The translations under genes and the position numbers were made by a program. From positions 159,854 through 223,853 of the forward strand of contig NZ_JZTW01000007.1 in the NCBI RefSeq assembly GCF_000962805.1: a stretch of DNA of 64,000 bases, read 5' to 3'. The notes beneath the pieces are model-generated. The model saw only the letters and a program-made list of their open reading frames with translations, did not search any database and was not told the DNA's origin. Of this stretch, positions 50,817-60,012 are shown piece after piece (the stretch's first letter is position 1; the number at the start of each line of letters is the position of its first letter). Origin of the DNA: Pseudarthrobacter chlorophenolicus (GTDB lineage Bacteria; Actinomycetota; Actinomycetes; Actinomycetales; Micrococcaceae).

Positions 50817-51316
50817 CCGCACTGTGGATCGCTGCCGCACTGGTGGCGGCAGGTTTTGGCGGCTGGCCCGTCACCGCCCTCGTTTTCCGGCTGGCCCGGA
50901 CGATCGACGACAAGGCGGACGCGGCAGCCAAGGGACGTGACACTGCAGTCGATCCCTCTGCCGACGTCACGGTGGATGTCCCGGGCCCGGCCCCGGACGA
51001 AACCGGCCAGGCTGTCAACGGCGAGCTGACGGCGTCGCCTGGCCAGCCGGCGTCGGACGTTCCCGCGGCACCCACCCAGAGGATCCTCCGCGGCGGTGCC
51101 ATCATCGGGGTCCTGGAGCGGCTTGGTGTCTGCCTGGCCATCCTCGCCGGCCAGCCGGTTGCCATCGCGTACATTGTCGCCATCAAGGGACTGGGCAGGT
51201 TCGCTGAACTCAAGGAAACCCCGGTGGCGGCAGAGCGGTTCATCATCGGCACGCTGGCGTCCATGCTGTGGGCCGCGGGGATAGCGGCAGCCGTGAAGGT
51301 GATTTTCCTGGCCTAG
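50813..51316 (+). CDS. Hypothetical membrane protein coupled to satD
   Basis: A 167-residue membrane protein. Helix one is TALWIAAALVAAGFGGWPVTALVFRLA. It is followed by a charged, Asp/Ala/Pro-rich loop of about 60 residues (PSADVTVDVPGPAPDETGQAVNG) and two more helices near the C-terminus (IIGVLERLGVCLAILAGQPVAIAYIVAIK and FIIGTLASMLWAAGIAAAVKVIFLA). The segment KGLGRFAELKETPVAAERFIIGTLAS between them is a pattern often seen in SatD-associated membrane proteins. GTG overlaps the satD TGA (GTGA) with AAGGAG nearby, so the two are co-translated. Function unknown. Confidence 0.7.
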   Translation: MTALWIAAALVAAGFGGWPVTALVFRLARTIDDKADAAAKGRDTAVDPSADVTVDVPGPAPDETGQAVNGELTASPGQPASDVPAAPTQRILRGGAIIGVLERLGVCLAILAGQPVAIAYIVAIKGLGRFAELKETPVAAERFIIGTLASMLWAAGIAAAVKVIFLA

Positions 51317-51329
51317 GCCGGCGGAGCGA

Positions 51330-51341
51330 TAGGGTAGCGCT
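51330..51341 (+). promoter_or_regulatory. Leaderless promoter of the YciI gene (TAGGGT plus six bases)
   Basis: TAGGGT (51330-51335), AGCGCT, then ATG at 51342. No ribosome site. Confidence 0.45.
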
Positions 51342-51635
51342 ATGACAGTTTTTGCCGTTGAGTACGTTTACGCCGCCGATTCCACCGAAGCCCGCAACGA
51401 GGCACGGCCCGCCCACCGCGAATGGACCGGCGGCCTGGCCGAGGACGGCGTGATCCTTGCCAGCGGACCCTATGGAGACGGCGCCGGCGCGCTGCTGATC
51501 TTCAAAGCAGACAACGAAGCATCCCTGAACTCGGTCCTCAAACAGGATCCCTTCGCCGCTGCCGGAGTTATCGCCGGCATCCGCGTCACCGAATGGTCAC
51601 CCGTGACCGGCATGCTCGCCGGCCTCGCAGCCTAA
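51342..51635 (+). CDS. YciI family protein
   Basis: A 97-residue ferredoxin-like fold protein. It begins FAVEYVYAADSTEARNEARPAHREWTGGLAEDGVILASGPYGDGAGALLIF, the YciI pattern with conserved His-Arg-Glu and Gly-Pro. The C-terminal KQDPFAAAGVIAGIRVTEWSPVTG fits the family. Family members are dimeric and poorly understood; a small-molecule enzymatic role is assumed. It is 30 bases ahead of ispG. Confidence 0.85.
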   Translation: MTVFAVEYVYAADSTEARNEARPAHREWTGGLAEDGVILASGPYGDGAGALLIFKADNEASLNSVLKQDPFAAAGVIAGIRVTEWSPVTGMLAGLAA

Positions 51636-51665
51636 GCCGTTTCCCCTTCACCTCTAGGAGTCCAC

Positions 51666-52832
51666 GTGACCTCGGTCAGCCTGGGAATGCCCGCAGCACC
51701 GCCGCCCGTCCTTGCCCCGCGCCGCAAGACGCGCCAGATCAAAGTCGGTTCGGTGGGAGTAGGCTCGGATTCCCCCATCAGCGTGCAGTCGATGACCACC
51801 ACGCCCACCACCGACATCAACGCCACCCTGCAGCAGATCGCGGAACTGACCGCATCCGGCTGCGACATCGTGCGCGTTGCCTGCCCGTCGGCCGATGATG
51901 CCGAAGCATTGCCCATCATTGCCCGCAAGTCCCAGATACCCGTTATCGCGGACATCCACTTCCAGCCCAAGTACGTCTTCGCCGCCATCGAAGCCGGCTG
52001 CGCGGCCGTCCGGGTCAACCCCGGCAACATCCGCAAGTTCGATGACCAGGTCAAGGAAATTGCCGCTGCCGCCCGGGACCACGGGACGTCAATCCGCATC
52101 GGCGTCAATGCCGGCTCGCTGGAACCGGGAATCCTCAAGAAGTACGGCAAGGCCACCCCCGAAGCACTGGTTGAATCCGCCGTCTGGGAAGCCTCCCTCT
52201 TCGAAGAGCACGGCTTCCACGACTTCAAGATCTCGGTCAAGCACAACGACCCCGTGATCATGGTGGCCGCCTACGAGATGCTCGCCGAAAAGGGCGACTG
52301 GCCCCTCCACCTCGGCGTGACCGAGGCCGGTCCGGCGTTCCAGGGAACCATTAAGTCAGCCACCGCCTTCGGCGCACTGCTTTCCCGTGGCATCGGCGAC
52401 ACCATCCGCGTCTCCCTCTCGGCCCCGCCCGTTGAGGAGATCAAGGTGGGCAACCAGATCCTGCAGTCGCTGAACCTGCGGCCCCGCAAGCTCGAAATCG
52501 TGTCCTGCCCGTCCTGCGGACGTGCGCAGGTGGACGTCTACACGCTCGCGGAACAGGTCACAGCCGGCCTGGAAGGCATGGAGGTCCCGCTGCGCGTCGC
52601 CGTCATGGGCTGCGTAGTCAACGGGCCGGGCGAGGCACGCGAAGCCGACCTCGGCGTTGCTTCCGGCAACGGCAAGGGGCAGATCTTTGTGAAGGGTGAA
52701 GTCATCAAGACTGTGCCGGAGAGCCAGATTGTTGAGACACTGATCGAAGAGGCCATGCGTATCGCGGAAGAGATGGGGGAGGCCGATGGCGAAGATGCTG
52801 TCAAAGGTGGCCCCGTGGTTAGCGTCTCGTAA
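51666..52832 (+). CDS. ispG: 4-hydroxy-3-methylbut-2-enyl diphosphate synthase (flavodoxin/ferredoxin)
   Basis: A 388-residue iron-sulfur enzyme making HMBPP from MEcPP, the penultimate MEP pathway step. N-terminal TIM barrel: [36 protein letters not shown] and [29 protein letters not shown]. The cluster domain has Cys281 and Cys284 ([11 protein letters not shown]), Cys316 ([11 protein letters not shown]) and the fourth-ligand Glu in that motif. GTG start with AGGAG upstream. The end overlaps the GNAT gene by 47 bases in another frame. dxr lies 4 kb upstream, so two of the MEP genes are together. Confidence 0.97.
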   Translation: MTSVSLGMPAAPPPVLAPRRKTRQIKVGSVGVGSDSPISVQSMTTTPTTDINATLQQIAELTASGCDIVRVACPSADDAEALPIIARKSQIPVIADIHFQPKYVFAAIEAGCAAVRVNPGNIRKFDDQVKEIAAAARDHGTSIRIGVNAGSLEPGILKKYGKATPEALVESAVWEASLFEEHGFHDFKISVKHNDPVIMVAAYEMLAEKGDWPLHLGVTEAGPAFQGTIKSATAFGALLSRGIGDTIRVSLSAPPVEEIKVGNQILQSLNLRPRKLEIVSCPSCGRAQVDVYTLAEQVTAGLEGMEVPLRVAVMGCVVNGPGEAREADLGVASGNGKGQIFVKGEVIKTVPESQIVETLIEEAMRIAEEMGEADGEDAVKGGPVVSVS

Positions 52833-53685
52833 GGACGAGCCGGACCCGCCGGGGATATCCGTCCGCACCCTGGACGGCGCGGACACTGCTGCGCTCAGGC
52901 ACCTGGCTGAGCAGGACCGTGTGGCTAACGTGTTCATCCTCGCGCATTTACGCACTGCCGGTACTGCCGCTCCCACCAGCGGCGGTGCCGGCATCGTCGG
53001 AGTTTTCGACGACGGCATCCTGGTGGGTGCCTGCTGGGCGGGCGCCAATTTGGTCCCCGTCCAACTTGACCCGGCCTTCGCACCACTGGTGGCCGAAGCG
53101 GCCAACCGGTCCGGCCGGCGCTACGCGTCCGCTTTCGGCCCCGCGGATGCGGTGCTGGCCCTGCACGGGGAACTCGCTGAACTGGGGCACCGCGCCCACG
53201 AAATCCGCCCGGACCAGCCCCTGATGGTGATCGACGGGCCAGCTGACGTCCCGCCCAACCCGGGCTTGGGGCTGGGCGACCTGGCAGACTTCGAACGCAT
53301 CCTGCCCGCCTGCGCCGCCATGTTCGAAGAAGAAGTGGGCTACTCGCCGTTCCTGGGCGGCCGGGAGTTTTACAGCCGCCGGGTTGAAGGCCTGATCCGG
53401 CAGGGCTATTCGCTGGTCCACCTCAATGAAGCCAGGGAAGTGGTCTTCAAGGCCGAGCTCGGCGCCGTCACCGCCGAGGTCACCCAGGTGCAGGGGGTCT
53501 GGATGAATCCCCTCCACCGCGGCAAGGGGCTGAGCTCCGGCTACATGTCCGCCGTCGTGGAACAGGCGCAGAAGATCGCGCCGCTGACCAGCCTCTACGT
53601 CAACGGCTTCAACGTCAGGGCCAGATCCACCTATGAACGTGTCGGCTTCCGCCAAGTGGGCACGTTCGCTACAGTTCTCTTTTAG
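52786..53685 (+). CDS. GNAT-family N-acetyltransferase with N-terminal DUF4081-like domain
   Basis: A 299-residue protein. The first ~140 residues resemble DUF4081 ([40 protein letters not shown]). The C-terminal half is [40 protein letters not shown] is motif A/B, and [29 protein letters not shown] ends it. The position after ispG mirrors Rv2867c in M. tuberculosis. ATG at 52786 lies inside the end of ispG. Substrate unknown. Confidence 0.83.
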   Translation: MAKMLSKVAPWLASRKDEPDPPGISVRTLDGADTAALRHLAEQDRVANVFILAHLRTAGTAAPTSGGAGIVGVFDDGILVGACWAGANLVPVQLDPAFAPLVAEAANRSGRRYASAFGPADAVLALHGELAELGHRAHEIRPDQPLMVIDGPADVPPNPGLGLGDLADFERILPACAAMFEEEVGYSPFLGGREFYSRRVEGLIRQGYSLVHLNEAREVVFKAELGAVTAEVTQVQGVWMNPLHRGKGLSSGYMSAVVEQAQKIAPLTSLYVNGFNVRARSTYERVGFRQVGTFATVLF

Positions 53686-53722
53686 CGGCCCGACGCAGGA
53701 CCGCATGTGACTTGGGGGAAAA

Positions 53723-54481
53723 TTGAAGACTTCTGTGCTGGGTACATTCGCGGTTTCTGCGGTTCTGGTGATCGGTGTTTCAGCGTGCGGGGGCACCTCG
53801 GCACCCGCGGGAGAGGCTGCTTCGGCGGGGAGCTCCGCTTCCGCCGGGCCATCGGCGGATACAGCCACTTCCTCGCCCACCCCTACGCCGGACAAGGCGT
53901 ACACCAGTGAGGAGCTGGCCGGGGTTGTGCGCGAGGTGCGGGACTCGGCAGACCGGCGGCTGACACCGGTCCCCGGCGAAGAGTTGGCCAGCACCTTGCA
54001 GCAGTCCAAGGACATGGTGTCCTCCATCGAGGTTGAGCCGGCGGCATGCAAGGAACTTGCGGCCTCCGGCCAGGTACCGTCCGTGGATGGGGCGGCAATT
54101 GCCCTGGGACTCAGCACGGACGCCGCTTCCGGTATGGTCACCGCCCTGTCCCTGATGTCGGGACTGGACCAGGCCGCGCTGGCGAAGGTCTCAGACCCCT
54201 CGGAGCAGCTGGAGAAGTGCTCGAACATGGTCATGACGGTGGCGGGGGTCAAGGTGGCGGTTGCCATCACCCGCATCGACGGCGTCAGCGGGGTTGCGGG
54301 AACCACCGCGTTCCGCACCGAAACGACGCTGCCTAACGGCCAGGTCCAGTCGGTGACCACCGCCCAGGCTGTCCACCATGGCGTGGTGCTGTCCGCCGTC
54401 GCATCCGGCGGAACCGACGGTGCGGCTGCCCAGGAGCAGGCAGGTTCGCTCCTGGATTCTGCGGCAGCCCTTATCAAGTAG
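53723..54481 (+). CDS. Predicted lipoprotein
   Basis: A 252-residue exported lipoprotein. The signal sequence KTSVLGTFAVSAVLVIGVSAC gives a lipobox Val-Ser-Ala-Cys22, then a Ser/Ala/Thr-rich linker of about 35 residues. The remaining domain is Ala/Ser/Val-rich, with AACKELAAS and LEKCSNMVMTVAGVKVAVAITRIDGVSG, so two Cys that may bond. I recognise no family; it resembles sensor-type or LpqN-like lipoproteins only in layout. TTG start, with GGGGGAAAA upstream. It sits between the GNAT and proS genes. Confidence 0.72.
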   Translation: MKTSVLGTFAVSAVLVIGVSACGGTSAPAGEAASAGSSASAGPSADTATSSPTPTPDKAYTSEELAGVVREVRDSADRRLTPVPGEELASTLQQSKDMVSSIEVEPAACKELAASGQVPSVDGAAIALGLSTDAASGMVTALSLMSGLDQAALAKVSDPSEQLEKCSNMVMTVAGVKVAVAITRIDGVSGVAGTTAFRTETTLPNGQVQSVTTAQAVHHGVVLSAVASGGTDGAAAQEQAGSLLDSAAALIK

Positions 54482-54495
54482 GCCGCGCGGCGGCG

Positions 54496-54524
54496 TACTG
54501 TCCGGTTTTTTCTTCCGGTCAGTA
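54496..54524 (+). terminator. Hairpin after the lipoprotein gene
   Basis: TACTG-T-CCGG and CCGG-T-CAGTA around a T-rich loop TTTTTTCTT. The T-run is inside the loop rather than after the stem, so intrinsic termination is uncertain. Confidence 0.45.
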
Positions 54525-54545
54525 GCGCTCTAAGGAAGAAATTAC

Positions 54546-54574
54546 TTGTCAACGTGCCCGCCATCACATAGGTT
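54546..54574 (+). promoter_or_regulatory. Promoter candidate of proS
   Basis: TTGTCA (54546-54551), 17 bp, TAGGTT (54569-54574). A start near 54581 would give a leader of about 230 bases before proS. A nearer TAGATT (54743-54748) is an alternative. Confidence 0.4.
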
Positions 54575-54644
54575 CGATCTAGCTGCGCTGAGTGGAGTGG
54601 GCGGTCTCACCAGTCCTCACCTGTAATAAGGCGATAACGGCGTT

Positions 54645-54711
54645 GAGCCACGCCCGGATGCAATGACCAGCCCTATTGGGGGGCCAGGGGCTTTGCAACC
54701 GGGCGTGGCTC
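54645..54711 (+). other. Structured leader hairpin upstream of proS
   Basis: A perfect 13-bp stem, GAGCCACGCCCGG and CCGGGCGTGGCTC, encloses a nested AGCCCT/AGGGGCT hairpin. It lies 101 bases before the proS start. No T-tract follows, so it is either a structured leader, a partial terminator, or a repeat element. Confidence 0.5.
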
Positions 54712-54811
54712 TACTGTTTCCGGGCGAGTGGTGCTGTGCCGGTAGATTAGTATGCAGACGAATTTGTCCGGCCCTGCTGATCCAGCACTTTTCCAGAAAC
54801 GGATACCACCC

Positions 54812-56623
54812 GTGGTCCTTAGAATGTCCCAGCTTTTCCTGCGCACCCTGCGTGAAGATCCCGTCGACGCAGAGGTGGCCAGCCACAAACTGCTGGTCCG
54901 TGCCGGCTACATCCGCCGCGCGGCTCCCGGGATCTACACCTGGCTGCCGCTGGGCCTGAGCGTACTCCGCAAGGTAGAGCAGGTCATCCGTGAGGAAATG
55001 ACCGCCATCGGCGCCCAGGAAGTCCACTTCCCGGCCCTGCTGCCGCGTGAACCCTACGAGGCAACCAACCGCTGGACCGAATACGGCGAGGGGCTGTTCC
55101 GGCTGCAGGACCGCAAGGGCGCCGACTACCTCCTGGCCCCCACGCACGAGGAAATGTTCACCCTCCTCGTGAAGGACCTGTACTCCTCGTACAAGGACCT
55201 GCCGCTCAGCCTGTACCAGATCCAGAACAAGTACCGCGACGAGGCACGTCCGCGGGCAGGCCTCCTCCGCGGGCGCGAGTTCATCATGAAGGACTCCTAC
55301 TCCTTCGACGTGGACGACGCCGGCCTGGACGCCAGCTACGCGGCGCACCGGTCTGCCTACCTCAAGATCTTCGCGCGGCTCGGCCTCGACGTCGTCCCGG
55401 TGGCAGCCACCGCCGGCGCCATGGGCGGCTCCCGGAGCGAGGAGTTCCTGTTCCCCACGGACATTGGCGAAGACACCTTCGTCCGGTCTGCCGCAGGTTA
55501 CGCAGCCAACGTCGAAGCCGTCACCACCGTGGTGCCCGAGGACATCGACTTCACGGGTGCGCCTGCCGCGGAGGTCCTGGACACCCCGGATACGCCAACC
55601 ATTGAGACCCTGGTCAACGCCTCCAACCAGATCGCGCCCCGGGCCGAGGCCGACGGCGGCGCCTGGACTGCCGCTGACACACTGAAGAACGTCGTCCTCG
55701 CCGTAACGCTGCCCACCGGTGAGCGCCAGCTGGTGGTCATCGGCCTTCCCGGCGACCGCGGCGTGGACCTGAAGCGCGTCGAGGCCAACATTGGCGCGTT
55801 CCTGCCGATGGCCGGTGAGATCGGACTCGAGCAGGCCGGCGAGGAGGACCTGAAGAAGCAGCCCCTGATCGTCAAGGGGTACCTGGGCCCAGGCCTGTCC
55901 CTGGACGCCCCGCTCCTGGGCTCCGAAGGAACCACCAAGCTGCTGTACCTGGTGGATCCGCGGGTGGTGAGCGGCACCAGCTGGATCACCGGCGCCAACG
56001 AAGCCGGCAAGCACGTCTTCGGCCTCGTTGCCGGCCGCGACTTCACCTGGGACGGCGTCATCGAGTGCACCGAGGTCCGCGCCGGCGACCCCGCACCGGA
56101 CGGCTCCGGCCCCCTGGAAACAGCACGGGGCATCGAAATGGGCCACATCTTCCAGCTGGGCCGCAAATACGCCGCCGCCCTGGACCTCAAGGTGCTGGAC
56201 CAGAACGGCAAGCAGGTCACGGTGACCATGGGGTCGTACGGCGTTGGCGTCACCCGTGCGGTGGCCGCCCTGGCCGAGGCCAATCACGACGCCAAGGGCC
56301 TCACCTGGCCCCGCGCCGTGGCACCTGCCGACGTCCACGTGGTGGCAGTCGGCAAGGGCGAGGACATTTTCGCCGCCGCTGAGCAGCTGTCCCTGGGCCT
56401 CGAAGCCGCCGGCCTCGACGTTATTTACGATGACCGCTTCAAGGTGTCCCCGGGCGTGAAGTTCGGTGACGCCGAACTGTTGGGCGTGCCCACCATCCTG
56501 GCCGTCGGCCGCGGACTGGTGGACGGCGTCGTGGAAATCAAGGACCGCCGCACCGGAGAAGCCGAGAACGTCGCTGTGGACAAGGCCGTTGACTACGTGG
56601 TCAACGCCGTCCGCAACAGCTGA
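54812..56623 (+). CDS. proS: Proline--tRNA ligase
   Basis: A 603-residue prokaryotic-type prolyl-tRNA synthetase with an inserted editing (INS) domain. Class II motif 1 is [24 protein letters not shown]. Motif 2 is [27 protein letters not shown]. The INS region is about residues 230-400 and removes mischarged Ala. Motif 3 is [21 protein letters not shown], and the anticodon-binding domain is C-terminal ([18 protein letters not shown]). GTG at 54812 ([13 protein letters not shown]) is chosen by homology. An in-frame ATG at 54752 is possible, but TAGATT at 54743-54748 would start transcription after it. Length is normal. Confidence 0.95.
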   Translation: MVLRMSQLFLRTLREDPVDAEVASHKLLVRAGYIRRAAPGIYTWLPLGLSVLRKVEQVIREEMTAIGAQEVHFPALLPREPYEATNRWTEYGEGLFRLQDRKGADYLLAPTHEEMFTLLVKDLYSSYKDLPLSLYQIQNKYRDEARPRAGLLRGREFIMKDSYSFDVDDAGLDASYAAHRSAYLKIFARLGLDVVPVAATAGAMGGSRSEEFLFPTDIGEDTFVRSAAGYAANVEAVTTVVPEDIDFTGAPAAEVLDTPDTPTIETLVNASNQIAPRAEADGGAWTAADTLKNVVLAVTLPTGERQLVVIGLPGDRGVDLKRVEANIGAFLPMAGEIGLEQAGEEDLKKQPLIVKGYLGPGLSLDAPLLGSEGTTKLLYLVDPRVVSGTSWITGANEAGKHVFGLVAGRDFTWDGVIECTEVRAGDPAPDGSGPLETARGIEMGHIFQLGRKYAAALDLKVLDQNGKQVTVTMGSYGVGVTRAVAALAEANHDAKGLTWPRAVAPADVHVVAVGKGEDIFAAAEQLSLGLEAAGLDVIYDDRFKVSPGVKFGDAELLGVPTILAVGRGLVDGVVEIKDRRTGEAENVAVDKAVDYVVNAVRNS

Positions 56624-56631
56624 TCCCAGGC

Positions 56632-57426
56632 GTGGACTTTGGTGTTGAGCACCTCCAGCTGACCACCCTCATCCTCATCGTCCTGGCCGGCTTCGGTGCC
56701 GGCTGGGTCGATGCGGTGGTGGGCGGCGGAGGGCTGATCCAGTTGCCCGCGCTGCTGCTGGTCCCGGGCATCACGCCGGTGCAGGCGCTGGCAACCAACA
56801 AACTGGGTTCGATTTTCGGGACAACCACAAGCGCCGTCACGTATTACCGGCGGGTGGGGCCGGACCTGAGGACGGCGCTGCCCATGGCGGTAATTGCCCT
56901 CGCGGGGAGCTTCGGCGGGGCGATCCTGGCGGCAAACCTGCCCGCCAGCGTCTTCAAGCCGATCATCGTGGCCGCGCTGGTTGTCGTGGCGCTTTTCACA
57001 GCCCTCAAGCCCAACGTCGGGGACATTACGGCGCTGCGGCACGACGGCCACAAGCACTACGTGGTGGCGTGCCTGATCGGGGCGGTCATCGGTTTCTACG
57101 ATGGCCTGATCGGTCCGGGCACCGGATCATTCCTGGTCATCGCACTGGTATCGGCCATGGGCTACGCGTTCCTGGAGGCCAGTGCCAAGGCCAAGATCGT
57201 GAACATGGCAACCAATGCCGGTGCCCTGATGTTCTTCTTGCCGCACGGCTCGATCCTGTGGGGACTCGGGCTGCTGCTGGGCGTTGCCAACATGGCGGGA
57301 GGCTACCTTGGGGCAAGGACTGCGGTCAGGCAGGGCAGCCGATTCGTGAGGGTGGTTTTCCTGGTGGTGGTGGCCGCCCTGATCGTCAAACTCGGGTTTG
57401 ACGTGTGGCAGGAAAACTTCGCCTGA
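56632..57426 (+). CDS. TSUP-family permease (TauE/SafE type)
   Basis: A 264-residue membrane protein of the TSUP (sulfite exporter TauE/SafE, DUF81) family, with eight or so helices. The signature opening GFGAGWVDAVVGGGGLIQLPALLLVPGITPVQALATNKLGSIFGTTTSAVTYYRR is distinctive. The second half repeats it (IGAVIGFYDGLIGPGTGSFLVIALV ... ASAKAKIVNMATNAGALMFF). These proteins move sulfur-containing or organic anions; the cargo cannot be told. GTG starts eight bases after the proS stop, so it may be co-transcribed. Confidence 0.88.
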   Translation: MDFGVEHLQLTTLILIVLAGFGAGWVDAVVGGGGLIQLPALLLVPGITPVQALATNKLGSIFGTTTSAVTYYRRVGPDLRTALPMAVIALAGSFGGAILAANLPASVFKPIIVAALVVVALFTALKPNVGDITALRHDGHKHYVVACLIGAVIGFYDGLIGPGTGSFLVIALVSAMGYAFLEASAKAKIVNMATNAGALMFFLPHGSILWGLGLLLGVANMAGGYLGARTAVRQGSRFVRVVFLVVVAALIVKLGFDVWQENFA

Positions 57427-57491
57427 CCGGCCCTGCCCCGGCATGGTCCGGCCCCCCGGTGGCAGCCCTCGTCGCGGCGCTGGACAGCGCG

Positions 57492-57503
57492 TAGCATGCA
57501 GGT
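57492..57503 (+). promoter_or_regulatory. Leaderless promoter (TAGCAT plus six bases)
   Basis: TAGCAT (57492-57497), GCAGGT, then ATG at 57504. It suggests that the PLP enzyme has its own promoter. Confidence 0.4.
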
Positions 57504-58895
57504 ATGTCACATGGCGACGACGCCTACCGGCCGGCCCTCGAAGCTGCCGTGAGGCACGCCTCGGCCTGGCTGGAAAGCCTTCCTGGCCGGCATGTGGGCC
57601 CGGCCGTAGGGGCACATGACCTTACGGACGTGTTCGGCGGAATCCTCCCGGACCAGGGCCTCCCTGCGGATGATGTGGTTGACTTCCTGGCCCGGGCTGC
57701 CGAGCCCGGCCTCATGGCGATGCCTTCCGGCCGTTTCTTTGGCTGGGTCATCGGCGGGACGTTGCCCGCGGCGCTGGCAACGGATTGGCTGGTCAGCGCC
57801 TGGGACCAGAATGCCGGGCTGCGTTACGCCACCCCGGCCATGGCTGCCATCGAGGAAGCCGCCGGCACCTGGCTCCTGGACCTGCTGGGGTTGCCGGCGG
57901 GCTCCGACGTCGGATTCGTGACAGGAGCCACGATGGCCAACTTCACCGGAATGGCTGCCGGGCGGTGGCGGCTCCTTGCCGATGCCGGCTGGGACCTGGA
58001 CCGCGACGGGCTGGCGGGCGCACCGCGGATCCGCTGCTTTGTGGGCCGTGAGCGGCACGACACCGTGGACCTGGGCCTGCGTTACCTGGGACTGGGCCAG
58101 CCGGCGGTGGTCGAGGCCGACAGCCAGGGGCGCATTATTCCTGCTGCCCTGGACGCGGCACTTGAGGCAGGGAGCGGCCCGGCGCTGGTCTGCCTGCAGG
58201 CCGGGAACCTCCACTCCGGTGCCTTCGACCCCTTCACCGAGGCCATCAAGGTGGCCAGGAAACACGGCGCCTGGGTGCACGTCGACGGAGCCTTCGGGTT
58301 GTGGGCGGCGGCGTCGCCCGAACTCCGCCACCTGACGGACGGATTCGACGGCGCTGATTCATGGGGGACTGATGCCCACAAGACCCTCAACGTCCCTTAC
58401 GACTGCGGCATCGCCATAGTCCGGGACGCGCCAGCCCTGCGTGCCGCGATGGGGCTGCATGCGAGCTATCTGGTGCATGACGCCGAAGGGCCGGGGGACC
58501 CGTTCGAAAAAGTCCCGGAACTGTCCCGGCGGGCCCGGGGCGTCCCGGTGTGGGCGGCGCTCAGGAGCCTGGGCCGGGACGGCGTTGCCGCACAGGTCAA
58601 CGGGCTGGCCACCGCGGCCGCGCGGATTGCTTCCGGCCTGCGTGGCATCGACGGGGTCGAGGTACTCAACGACGTGCAGTACACGCAGGTCAGCCTGTCA
58701 TTCGGCGACGACGACACCACCCGGGCCGTGACCGCCCGCATCATCGCAGACGGCAGGGTGTGGATGTCAGGCTCCCGGTGGCGCGACCGGGATATCCTTC
58801 GTGTCTCCGTCAGCAACTGGCGCACCGGCGCCGACGACGTCGAAACTGCGGTGGACGCGGTCAGGTCCGCCCTTGGAGCCGTGCGGGCGCCCTAG
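57504..58895 (+). CDS. PLP-dependent group II decarboxylase / aspartate aminotransferase-fold protein
   Basis: A 463-residue enzyme of the pyridoxal-dependent decarboxylase (glutamate/aromatic amino acid decarboxylase) fold. PSGRFFGWVIGGTLPAALATDWL and GFVTGATMANFTGMAAGRW form the active-site and phosphate-binding parts. HKVHV-type positions are seen in HGAWVHVDGAFGLWAAAS. The PLP lysine is Lys293 in GTDAHKTLNVPYDCG. The C-terminal domain carries MSGSRWRDRDILRVSVSNWRT. It is cytosolic; the amine or amino acid substrate is not predictable. The ATG is preceded by a leaderless-type -10. Confidence 0.85.
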   Translation: MSHGDDAYRPALEAAVRHASAWLESLPGRHVGPAVGAHDLTDVFGGILPDQGLPADDVVDFLARAAEPGLMAMPSGRFFGWVIGGTLPAALATDWLVSAWDQNAGLRYATPAMAAIEEAAGTWLLDLLGLPAGSDVGFVTGATMANFTGMAAGRWRLLADAGWDLDRDGLAGAPRIRCFVGRERHDTVDLGLRYLGLGQPAVVEADSQGRIIPAALDAALEAGSGPALVCLQAGNLHSGAFDPFTEAIKVARKHGAWVHVDGAFGLWAAASPELRHLTDGFDGADSWGTDAHKTLNVPYDCGIAIVRDAPALRAAMGLHASYLVHDAEGPGDPFEKVPELSRRARGVPVWAALRSLGRDGVAAQVNGLATAAARIASGLRGIDGVEVLNDVQYTQVSLSFGDDDTTRAVTARIIADGRVWMSGSRWRDRDILRVSVSNWRTGADDVETAVDAVRSALGAVRAP

Positions 58896-58930
58896 CGGCT
58901 GGTCAGCAAACCGGTAAGGGAACCGGCCGC

Positions 58931-59989
58931 TCAGGGGAGCGTTCGGGACCCACTGTCCTGCTCCGGTTCAGGCAGCGAACGTGCCGGCGGCAACCCGGCA
59001 AGCCTCCGTCCCGCCAGCGTACTGGCCACCCAGAGCGACCGGGCAAGGTCGCCCTGATGGTGGGGTTCGGCCGCATACCAAAGGGCATTCGCCACCTCCC
59101 GGGCCACCGCCCACTGCCGGGCCACCTCCGGGTCCAGTCCTGCTGCCGTACTGAAGTCCGCACAGCGGCGCCGCAGCGCCGCCTCCGGACCGTCCGCGGG
59201 CAGGTCATGAAGCCGGTTCCATAACAGCGGCGCCACGGCGAACTCGGCCTCGCCGATCAGCGCCTGGGGGTCGATGGCAACGTACCGTCCGCCCGGCTGC
59301 GGGTCTCTGGCCCGTCCGGTGCCAGGACGGGCCAGGATGTTCAGGAAGTGCAGGTCCGTGTGGACCAGCACGTCACGGGCGGAGCGGCGGCCTACGGCGC
59401 CGCGGGTCTGGCAGACCTCAAGGGCAGCCTCGAGCAGCCATCGCGGAAAGGGCCGGCCCAACTGGTCCCAGTCCGCGGGCAATTCATCGCTCCACTGCTC
59501 GGCGCGGGCGGCGATGTGTTCAAAGGAGCTCCACTCCGGCCGCGCGTCGGGGACCAGGCTGAGTTGCCGGACCAGGCCGCCCCACACTGCTGCCGCTTCG
59601 TCCAGCGGCATGTCGTGGAGGGAGTCGCCCGCTTCCAGGCGTTCCAGGAGCATGGAACATGTTTGACTGTCCTGCTCCAGCAAGCCCACGGCCCCGCGAC
59701 CGGCCCACAGCGCCAAGGCGTGGGGCTCGCCGAGCGCTTCGTCATGGGGGTAGGCCACCTTGAGGGCGGCCGGTGTGCCGTCCTCCCTCAGCACGGGAAC
59801 CACCACCGCGCCGTGGCCGCTCCACGGGAGCTCGCCAGGACGGAGCGCGGACGCCAGGTGCCACTGTTCCATCCGGCCGGCAACCAGTCCCGGCAGCGAG
59901 GCAAGCCAGGCCCGCCCGGAACTGCTGCGGCGGTACCTGGCGTCGAGTTCGGGCGGGATGGGCACGCCCGTTGCTGGAGTCATTGGCAT
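58931..59989 (-). CDS. Aminoglycoside/hydroxyurea-type phosphotransferase
   Basis: A 352-residue kinase of the APH(6)/hydroxyurea phosphotransferase group. The catalytic Brenner-type motif is LVHTDLHFLNILARPG, and the metal-binding DFG-equivalent is YVAIDPQALIGEAEFAVAP. LLERLEAGDSLHDMPLDEAAAVWGGLVRQLS lies in the middle. C-terminal RQWAVAREVANALWYAAEPHHQGDLARSLWV is family-typical. Homologues phosphorylate streptomycin or hydroxyurea; whether this one confers resistance is not known. ATG at 59989 is chosen since upstream sequence would overlap the DUF4439 gene. No strong ribosome site. Confidence 0.8.
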   Translation of the reverse strand: MPMTPATGVPIPPELDARYRRSSSGRAWLASLPGLVAGRMEQWHLASALRPGELPWSGHGAVVVPVLREDGTPAALKVAYPHDEALGEPHALALWAGRGAVGLLEQDSQTCSMLLERLEAGDSLHDMPLDEAAAVWGGLVRQLSLVPDARPEWSSFEHIAARAEQWSDELPADWDQLGRPFPRWLLEAALEVCQTRGAVGRRSARDVLVHTDLHFLNILARPGTGRARDPQPGGRYVAIDPQALIGEAEFAVAPLLWNRLHDLPADGPEAALRRRCADFSTAAGLDPEVARQWAVAREVANALWYAAEPHHQGDLARSLWVASTLAGRRLAGLPPARSLPEPEQDSGSRTLP

Positions 59990-60012
59990 CAGCCTGGTGT
60001 CTGCAGGACGGG

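Noticed and set aside
54581..54811. T-box riboswitch upstream of proS
   Set aside because: No T-box consensus (TGGNACCGCG-like) or specifier loop arrangement was found.
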